From NCBI GenBank assembly GCA_964580315.1, contig CAZOKH010000058.1, positions 1 through 23,055 on the forward strand: 23,055 nt of DNA. The letters run 5' to 3'. The notes under the pieces were generated by a model that saw only the letters and a program-made list of their open reading frames with translations, made no database searches and was not told the DNA's origin. Below, one piece after another: positions 6,219-12,153 of this stretch (position 1 is the first letter of the stretch; every line of letters starts with the position of its first letter). Position numbers and translations under genes: made by a program. The stretch comes from CAZOKH01 sp964580315. Its GTDB lineage: Bacteria; Chloroflexota; Anaerolineae; Anaerolineales; Anaerolineaceae.

Positions 6219-7502
6219 TCACTGAATATACGGACGGTTGAAGCGCTGTTCAAAAGCCTGGTTTTGTTTGAGCTGCATGTCCCACCACATATTCAACAAA
6301 CCGGTGGCGCTCAACAGCTTGAACAGCGGCCCCAAAATGCGGGGAAAACGCTCGGGTTTGGCCAGGCGGGCAAGCTGGTCGCCGTTCAGCGCGCCGGTTT
6401 CTCCAAAGGTGCGCCCGATCTGCTCGAACCGTTCGAACAATTTGCGTGTCATTTGCTCCGGCTGCCCCTGAATGCCCTCAACGCCGCCCTTGACAATGGT
6501 TCCCACATAGGGGCAGCCCAGGCGGGCAGCCAGTTTTTGCAGGTAGGCTTCGATAAAGCGCGAATGGGCAGCCTCGGGAAAACCGGACTGCACCACGAAC
6601 AACACCGGCGGTTTTTGTGAGCGTTCTTTTAAAGGTTCAAGTGCTTCCATAAAGGTTTTAACAATACCGGGCATCGCATCGGTGTACAGCGGGAAGGCGA
6701 TCACGGCGCATTCGGCTTCGGCGAATTTGGCGGCAAAATCTTCCACCTGCCGGGTGTGAATCAGGTCAAAGTTTTCATAGCTGTTTTGTGGGTTGGCAGC
6801 GGTGAAGCCTTGCAGGAACTTGTCCAGCAAAATGGGCGTGTTGCCTTTCTTGCCGCGCGGCGAACCGTTGAACACGGTGAGATGGCGCGGGGGTTGAATG
6901 GCGACGCCGCGGGTGGCAACCGGGTGGGCGGGTAGAGCCTTTTTCAACCCGGCGGCATTTTCAATCAGCGTGGCCACCTCGGCCGGTGACTGGGCCGTAT
7001 CGGCGCAGAAGGTCAGCCGCGATTTCATGTTCAACGCTGTGCGGGCAAACAGGTTTTCCACAAGCTTGCGGTCTTCTGCATCAGTGTCGGCTTCAGGGGC
7101 GATGAGCAAACCTGCCATCGGGTAACGGTCGTAACGGCGGGCGTGATGCGCTTCGTCGTTGACAATTTCGAAATAGGGCAGCAGGATGGGGAGGGATCTG
7201 TCCATGACGCGTTTCAACACGGCGCTGGGATAGCCCAGTTTGAGCGGCGATGCCCACAGCAAGAAATCGCTTTCGATGATCGCAGGGGGGATCAATCTAC
7301 CGTCATCGTGATGCACACATTCGCCGGGTGTTTTCAGCCAGCAGTCAAAGCAGCCCACGCAGTAATTCATTTTCATCTCCCGCAGCAGCAGGTGTTTCAC
7401 CTGGTGCCCGTGCGAAGTGAGGTCTTCTTCCAACTGGTTAATGTATTGATCGAAATCAACGTTGGATGCATTGTCATTACCGTTTAATATGGTTACTTTC
7501 AT
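6219..7502 (-). CDS. tandem flavodoxin-like / NADPH-dependent FMN reductase fusion protein
   Basis: The 427-residue protein has two flavodoxin-fold halves. Residues 1-190 begin MKVTILNGN and carry NYCVGCFDCWLKTPGECV, a four-cysteine pattern (48, 51, 54, 62) typical of FMN-reductase/iron-sulfur-flavoprotein relatives. Residues 206-375 begin LTVFNGSPRGKKGNT, the FMN-phosphate loop, with FPLYTDAMPG in the second flavin loop. The last 50 residues form a hydrophobic tail (FPRILGPLFKLLSATGLL). It is probably a cytosolic electron-transfer or reductase enzyme; its substrate is unknown. The start is the ATG at 7502, where GGAG (7513-7510) has seven-base spacing; a longer version from 7517 would bury that signal. 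It begins four bases after the stop of the PadR regulator, so the two are translationally linked. Confidence 0.85.
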   Translation of the reverse strand: MKVTILNGNDNASNVDFDQYINQLEEDLTSHGHQVKHLLLREMKMNYCVGCFDCWLKTPGECVHHDDGRLIPPAIIESDFLLWASPLKLGYPSAVLKRVMDRSLPILLPYFEIVNDEAHHARRYDRYPMAGLLIAPEADTDAEDRKLVENLFARTALNMKSRLTFCADTAQSPAEVATLIENAAGLKKALPAHPVATRGVAIQPPRHLTVFNGSPRGKKGNTPILLDKFLQGFTAANPQNSYENFDLIHTRQVEDFAAKFAEAECAVIAFPLYTDAMPGIVKTFMEALEPLKERSQKPPVLFVVQSGFPEAAHSRFIEAYLQKLAARLGCPYVGTIVKGGVEGIQGQPEQMTRKLFERFEQIGRTFGETGALNGDQLARLAKPERFPRILGPLFKLLSATGLLNMWWDMQLKQNQAFEQRFNRPYIQ

Positions 7503-7506
7503 TTCC

Positions 7507-8094
7507 TTACTCCACATTCAATCGATTGGTGTAATCTTTGTTTTCCAATCGCTCAATCACACTATCCATCCAGCGCAGGGTGGAATGCATGCTTTCAATG
7601 CCGCTTTCGAGGGTGAGCAGCCAATAGAAGCGGTCGCGTGGGCTGATGCTTTGAATGCCCGGCACTTCTTTCGCCACGCGGTTGTACAGGTCGTCTGGAA
7701 TGGAGGCGTAAACTTGCAAAACATTTTGCACCATCTGCCGGCCTGCTCGAAAATATTCCAGAATGTTTTCATCGTCTTGCAGGCCCGCGAAGAACACTTT
7801 CACCAGCGGGGCGGAATGGGGCGATTGCATGGGTATGGGGCTGTTCAACCAGCGCAATAGTTCTTCACGCCCGGCGGGGGTGATGGAATACACCTTGCGA
7901 TCGGGGCGGTTTTCCTGTTCCACAACATCCACGCTGGTCCATTCCTTTTCGGTCAGGCGCGACAGCGTGCGGTAAATCTGGCTCTGGTCGGCTGCCCAAA
8001 AATGGCGAATGGAGATGTCAAACACTTTTTTCAGGTCGTAACCTGAAAGCGGGCAGTAGTTTAAAAATCCCAGTATGGCGTGATCCAATGACAT
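7507..8094 (-). CDS. PadR-family transcriptional regulator
   Basis: The 195-residue protein has a PadR winged helix at the N-terminus (SLDHAILGFLNYCPLSGYDL, then QIYRTLSRLTEKEW and a wing around RKVYSITPAGREELLRWL) and a helical C-terminal dimerisation domain (about 90-185) of the kind seen in two-domain PadR proteins. Such proteins repress target genes until a small aromatic or drug-like ligand binds. It is the first gene of a two-gene operon with the fused flavoprotein, which is therefore its probable target along with itself. AGGA lies eight bases before the ATG. A consensus promoter and a palindrome just downstream of its -10 support autoregulation. The inducer cannot be inferred. Confidence 0.92.
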   Translation of the reverse strand: MSLDHAILGFLNYCPLSGYDLKKVFDISIRHFWAADQSQIYRTLSRLTEKEWTSVDVVEQENRPDRKVYSITPAGREELLRWLNSPIPMQSPHSAPLVKVFFAGLQDDENILEYFRAGRQMVQNVLQVYASIPDDLYNRVAKEVPGIQSISPRDRFYWLLTLESGIESMHSTLRWMDSVIERLENKDYTNRLNVE

Positions 8095-8105
8095 GTGTTT
8101 TATCC

Positions 8106-8127
8106 TATATATGTATAATCATATATA
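8106..8127. promoter_or_regulatory. palindromic operator candidate for the PadR regulator
   Basis: TATATATG-N6-CATATATA is a perfect dyad with 8-base arms, lying between the predicted transcription start (about 8132) and the padR-like start codon. PadR proteins bind AT-rich palindromes of this kind, often containing ATGT/ACAT-like half-sites. The position would block promoter clearance by RNA polymerase. Confidence 0.6.
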
Positions 8128-8138
8128 TGTTTCGTCTT

Positions 8139-8167
8139 ATTATAGGGGGGTATGATAGGTTTGTCAA
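8139..8167 (-). promoter_or_regulatory. fully consensus sigma70 promoter of the PadR-flavoprotein operon
   Basis: On the minus strand TTGACA (8167-8162) and TATAAT (8144-8139) are separated by 17 bases, matching the consensus at all twelve positions. A promoter this strong normally needs a repressor, fitting the adjacent operator and the encoded regulator. Confidence 0.85.
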
Positions 8168-8183
8168 TAGGGAAACAGAGACA

Positions 8184-8220
8184 AGACCTCACAGGTTCTG
8201 ATGAAAAACCTGTGAGGTCT
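8184..8220. repeat. 14-bp perfect palindrome between divergent promoters
   Basis: AGACCTCACAGGTT and its exact complement AACCTGTGAGGTCT flank a 9-base loop. It sits 17 bases from the -35 of the minus-strand promoter and 5 bases from the -35 of the plus-strand promoter. It lacks a T-run on either side, so it is not a standard terminator. The core resembles dispersed intergenic palindromes of several bacterial groups; this is from memory and untested. Confidence 0.75.
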
Positions 8221-8225
8221 ATAAA

Positions 8226-8253
8226 TTGTTCGATTTAACGAAAATGTTATAAT
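8226..8253 (+). promoter_or_regulatory. promoter of the peptidase-SbcDC-glycosyltransferase unit
   Basis: TTGTTC (8226-8231) and a perfect TATAAT (8248-8253) are 16 bases apart. The A of the peptidase ATG (8260) is the seventh base after the -10, where transcription normally starts, and no Shine-Dalgarno is present. The mRNA would be leaderless. Confidence 0.65.
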
Positions 8254-8259
8254 CACACT

Positions 8260-9534
8260 ATGGAAAAAAGAAAAATCTTCACCTATCTCACACTGGGATT
8301 AATGTTTTTGACAATCATTGTGCTGGTGACGCCGCTGCGCGACAAGCTCGCCTGGCGGGTGGAAGCCCTGCGCGTGCGTTTGCAATACATGTTCAACCCG
8401 CCGGAAGAGGCGGTGTTTGTGCCGCAGGAGGGCAACCAGCCCACCCTGCCGCCCACCGCCACACCTGAAGCAGCCGTCACGCCGCCCCAGGCGGTGTTCA
8501 CTGCCACGCCGGCTATGACGCCCACACCCCTGCCCGACCGGGTGGAATTGAAAGGTGTGCGCTACTTTGACCAGCACGGCCTGTGGAACTACTGCGCGCC
8601 TTCCAACCTGGCCATGGCGCTGTCTTACTGGGGTTGGACGGGCGACCGCACCGATGTGGGACCGGTGGTCAAGCCCTTTGAAAAAGACAAGAATGTCATG
8701 TTGTACGAGCTGGCCGATTATGTGCGCAACAACACCGACCTGAAAGTGGTGGAGCGTTCCGGCGGCACGCTGGAACTGGTTAAAAGCCTGGTCGCCAGCG
8801 GCTTCCCGGTGCTGATTGAGAAAGGCACCTACATCCGTGAAACCACCACCGGCAAGGTGAGCTGGATGGGGCATTACAATGTCATCACCGGCTATGACGA
8901 GGCTGAGCGCATTTTTATCGTGCAAGATTCATATTACACACCCGATTACCCGATTCAATACGCCACACTGGAAAACGAGTGGCGCGGGTTCAATTTCATG
9001 TTCCTGGTGGTTTACCCGGCCGAACAGGAACAGAAGCTGATGGCAGTGCTGGGCGACTATGCCGACGAACAGAAAAGCAACCAGATTGCCGCCGAAATTG
9101 CCTCTGAAGAGATTTATCAGCTTAGTGAAGCAGACCAATTCTTTGCCTGGTTTAACCGCGGCACCAGCCTGGTGAGCCTGCAAGATTATTTTGGCGCGGC
9201 TGAAGCGTATGATGAGGCTTTCAAGCTGAACATCTCGCTCGACAAAGATACCCGCCCCTGGCGTATCACCTGGTACCAAACCGGCCCGTATTACGCCTAT
9301 TACTATTCCGGTCGCTACCAGGATGTGGTGGATCTGGCTACCAATACGCTCGATTCGGCGGCGGAGCCTTTCCTGGAAGAGAATTATGTGTGGCGCGCGC
9401 GCGCCAACATTGCCCTGGGCAGAACCGGCGATGCTGTCGCCGATTTGTGCCAGAGCCTGGAATACCACCCCGACTTCACTCCCAGTGTTGAAGCGCTGCA
9501 AAGCCTGGGTGTGGCTGAATGTCCGACCAAATGA
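8260..9534 (+). CDS. membrane-anchored C39-like cysteine peptidase with TPR repeats
   Basis: The 424-residue protein has one N-terminal membrane segment (about 6-24), a Thr/Pro-rich linker (60-92) rich in TPT and TATP, a papain-like C39_2-type domain (about 98-255) and TPR-like helices (about 285-420). The catalytic set is visible: Gln105 in YFDQHG, Cys112 in YCAPSN, His205 in GHYNVITGYD and Asp223 in VQDSY. The peptidase should face the outside of the membrane; its substrate is unknown. The ATG coincides with the expected transcription start, so translation is probably leaderless. The next Met (residue 15) would cut the membrane anchor and is unlikely as the start. The stop overlaps the ATG of the SbcD gene, which binds this surface protein to a DNA-repair operon. 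Confidence 0.82.
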   Translation: MEKRKIFTYLTLGLMFLTIIVLVTPLRDKLAWRVEALRVRLQYMFNPPEEAVFVPQEGNQPTLPPTATPEAAVTPPQAVFTATPAMTPTPLPDRVELKGVRYFDQHGLWNYCAPSNLAMALSYWGWTGDRTDVGPVVKPFEKDKNVMLYELADYVRNNTDLKVVERSGGTLELVKSLVASGFPVLIEKGTYIRETTTGKVSWMGHYNVITGYDEAERIFIVQDSYYTPDYPIQYATLENEWRGFNFMFLVVYPAEQEQKLMAVLGDYADEQKSNQIAAEIASEEIYQLSEADQFFAWFNRGTSLVSLQDYFGAAEAYDEAFKLNISLDKDTRPWRITWYQTGPYYAYYYSGRYQDVVDLATNTLDSAAEPFLEENYVWRARANIALGRTGDAVADLCQSLEYHPDFTPSVEALQSLGVAECPTK

Positions 9535-10790
9535 AGATTCTGCACTTTGCCGATGCGCATATCGATATTGCCGCCCATGGGCGGCATGACAACACCAGTG
9601 GGCTGCCGCTGCGTGTGCTCGATTTTCTAACAGCCCTCGATACCATCATCGAAGCCGCCGTCCAGGAACGGGTGGACCTGGTGATTTTTGCCGGCGACGC
9701 CTATAAGGACCGTACGCCCTCGCCCACTTACCAGCGCGAATGGGGCAAGCGCATCATGCGCCTGTCGCAGGCGCGCATTCCCACCCTGTTGATAGTGGGC
9801 AATCACGACCTTTCTCCCGCCCAGGGGCGCGCCAATGCCCTGCAGGAATATGAAACTCTGCAGGTTCCCTATATCCATGTGGCTGGCAAACCTCAATTCT
9901 TCCGCAGCGGCGAGCTGGACGGTTTGCCCGTGCAGATCATTGCCCTGCCGTGGGTGTCGCGTTCCGGTCTGTTGGCGCGCACTCAGCAGGAGTCGGCGGC
10001 TGCGGCTGATGTGAATGCCGTGCTGGAAGACCGGTTGGGCGACCTGGTTGGTCAATGGCTGGATGAAGCCGACCCACAGACGATCACCCTGCTGGCGGCG
10101 CACACCTCGGTGCAGGGAGCTGTGTACGGCGGCGAGCGCAGCGTGATGCTGGGCGGCGACCTGACCCTGCCAGGCAGCGTGGTGCGCGATCCGCGCCTCG
10201 ACTATGTGGCGCTGGGGCACATCCACAAAGCCCAAAACCTGAATGAGCACGCTCACCCGCCGGTGATTTACCCCGGCTCGATTGAACGGGTCGATTTTGG
10301 CGAAGCGCAGGATGAAAAGTATTACGTTATTGCGCAGGTGAAACGCGGCAGCACGCAGGTGGAATGGCGCAAACTGAACGGGCGGCGCTTTATTGACCGC
10401 TTTGTGAAACCGCGCACGGCTGACACGCTGCAAAGCGAACTGCTGGCGGCGCTGCCGTCGCAAGCCGACCTGGAAGGGGCAGTGGTGCGCCTGGTGGTCG
10501 AATATCCACGCGGTTGGGAAAGCGCGCTGGATGAAAAAGAACTGCGTACCTGCGCCGCGAATGCGTTTGAATTTCATTTCATTCGCCGGCCGCAAATGGA
10601 GGCGCGCCTGCGCCTGCCGGAAGACCGCACCATCAGCAGCCTGACGCCGCTGGAAGTGTTGAACCTGTACTGGCAGACCAATAACACCTCTCCAGATGAC
10701 ATCCCGGTTTTGCAGCAGGCGGCTGAAAATTTGTTGCGCGATTCAGACGATTCACTCCAGCCGTTATCCGGTGGAGAAGATATTTCTTAA
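9531..10790 (+). CDS. sbcD: SbcD/Mre11-like DNA exonuclease subunit
   Basis: This 419-residue calcineurin-fold nuclease is the catalytic partner of SbcC in processing DNA ends and hairpins. The metal-binding motifs are all present: HFADAHID (Asp8, His10), GDAYKDR (Asp56), GNHD (91-92), AAHTS (His191) and GHIH (His230, His232). The start is the ATG at 9531, which overlaps the peptidase stop (ATGA) and gives the standard MKILHFAD N-terminus. An ATG at 9519 adds four residues and cannot be excluded; neither has a strong Shine-Dalgarno. The C-terminal third (SbcD capping domain and SbcC-binding region) is divergent. The SbcC gene lies one gene downstream, separated by a membrane-protein gene. Confidence 0.92.
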   Translation: MKILHFADAHIDIAAHGRHDNTSGLPLRVLDFLTALDTIIEAAVQERVDLVIFAGDAYKDRTPSPTYQREWGKRIMRLSQARIPTLLIVGNHDLSPAQGRANALQEYETLQVPYIHVAGKPQFFRSGELDGLPVQIIALPWVSRSGLLARTQQESAAAADVNAVLEDRLGDLVGQWLDEADPQTITLLAAHTSVQGAVYGGERSVMLGGDLTLPGSVVRDPRLDYVALGHIHKAQNLNEHAHPPVIYPGSIERVDFGEAQDEKYYVIAQVKRGSTQVEWRKLNGRRFIDRFVKPRTADTLQSELLAALPSQADLEGAVVRLVVEYPRGWESALDEKELRTCAANAFEFHFIRRPQMEARLRLPEDRTISSLTPLEVLNLYWQTNNTSPDDIPVLQQAAENLLRDSDDSLQPLSGGEDIS

Positions 10791-10812
10791 ACCGGGGTAA
10801 AGAAAACAATCG

Positions 10813-12153
10813 ATGGAAAATAATGTCACCGCTGAAATTTTAATCATCATTCTTTTGTTGTTAATCAACGGTGTGTTTGCCATGGCTGAAATCGCCCTGG
10901 TTTCGGCGCGTAAAGTGCGCTTGCAGCAGTTGGCTGACGACGGCAACGAGGCGGCCAAAATCGCCCTCGAACTGGCCGAGTCGCCCAACCGGCTGCTTTC
11001 CACGGTGCAAATTGGCATCACCCTCATCGGCATCTTTTCCGGCGCGCTGGGCGGCGCCGCCCTGGCAAAATACCTGGAACCGGTGTTGGCACAGGTACCC
11101 TGGATGGCGCCCTACAGCGGCGGACTGTCGCTGACAATTGTTATCCTGCTCATCACCTATTTCTCACTGTTAATTGGCGAACTGATTCCCAAACGACTGG
11201 CGCTGGGCAACCCCGAACGCATTGCCATGACCCTGGCGCGCCCGATGAAAGCGCTGGCCTGGCTGACCTCGCCGGTGGTGCATTTCTTGAGTATTTCCAT
11301 GGATTTTGGCCTGCGCTTGCTGGGCGTCGAAGCCTCCAATGAACCGGAAGTAACCGAGGAAGAGATCAAAGTGTTGATGCAGCAGGCTACTGATTCGGGC
11401 ATTTTTGAAGAAGCCGAGCAAAGCATCATGCAGTCGGTGTTTCGCCTGGGCGACCGCCGGGTGGATGCCATTATGACCCCGCACACCGAGATCACCTGGT
11501 TGAACCTGGATGACCCGCTGGAAGAAACCCTGCAAAATGTGCTGGAAAGCCACTTCAACCGTTTCCCGGTGGCGCAGGGCAGCCTGGACAATGTGCAGGG
11601 GGTGTTGTTCTCGAAGGACCTGCTGGCAGCCCTGGTGAATCGCCAGGATATTGACCTGAAATCCATCCTGAAACCGGCTTTGTTCCTGCCGGAAAGCATG
11701 CCGGCCTTGAAAACCCTGGAGGAATTCAAACGCTCCGGAATTTCAGTGGGATTGGTGATCGATGAATACGGCGGCTTGCTGGGCATGGTTACCCCCTTGA
11801 ATATCCTTGAATCCATTGTGGGCGACATTCGCACGCCGGGGCAAAGTTCAGAACCCGATTTTGTGCAGCGTGAAGATGGTTCGTGGCTGGTGGATGGTTT
11901 GATGCAGGTGGATGAATTGAAAGACATGTTGGATATTGACGTGCTGCCCGAAGAAGACCGGGTGGGCTACCAGACATTGGGTGGTTTTGTGATGAGCCAG
12001 TTGGGAACCATCCCCGTGGCGGGGCAGCACTTTGAATATAAAGACCTGCGCTTTGAAGTGATGGATATGGATGGCCGGCGGGTGGACAAGGTTTTGGTGT
12101 CGCGCCTGGCGCAAGCTGCCCCACTTCCCGCACCGCCGGAGCAGAGTGTATGA
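10813..12153 (+). CDS. CNNM/HlyC/CorC family membrane protein (DUF21-CBS-CorC)
   Basis: The 446-residue protein has a DUF21/CNNM transmembrane domain with hydrophobic segments near 7-26, 66-88, 103-124 and 145-165. It carries the family motif GELIPKRLAL (122-131), a tandem CBS (Bateman) module (about 213-335, with IDEYGGLLGMVT) and a C-terminal CorC/HlyC domain (about 347-432, EDGSWLVDGLMQVDEL). Members are linked to Mg2+/Co2+ efflux or homeostasis; CBS pairs usually bind adenine nucleotides. The haemolysin name is historical and not a supported function. It begins 22 bases after sbcD, and its stop overlaps the ATG of sbcC, so it sits inside the sbcD-sbcC operon, an unusual place for it. Confidence 0.93.
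   Translation: MENNVTAEILIIILLLLINGVFAMAEIALVSARKVRLQQLADDGNEAAKIALELAESPNRLLSTVQIGITLIGIFSGALGGAALAKYLEPVLAQVPWMAPYSGGLSLTIVILLITYFSLLIGELIPKRLALGNPERIAMTLARPMKALAWLTSPVVHFLSISMDFGLRLLGVEASNEPEVTEEEIKVLMQQATDSGIFEEAEQSIMQSVFRLGDRRVDAIMTPHTEITWLNLDDPLEETLQNVLESHFNRFPVAQGSLDNVQGVLFSKDLLAALVNRQDIDLKSILKPALFLPESMPALKTLEEFKRSGISVGLVIDEYGGLLGMVTPLNILESIVGDIRTPGQSSEPDFVQREDGSWLVDGLMQVDELKDMLDIDVLPEEDRVGYQTLGGFVMSQLGTIPVAGQHFEYKDLRFEVMDMDGRRVDKVLVSRLAQAAPLPAPPEQSV

Noticed and set aside
9627..10595. Long antisense open frame (322 codons) opposite sbcD
   Set aside because: It lies opposite a gene with all Mre11 metal motifs. Its composition (Arg, Gln, His-rich) is what the complement of GC-rich coding DNA gives, and it has no ribosome site or family motif.
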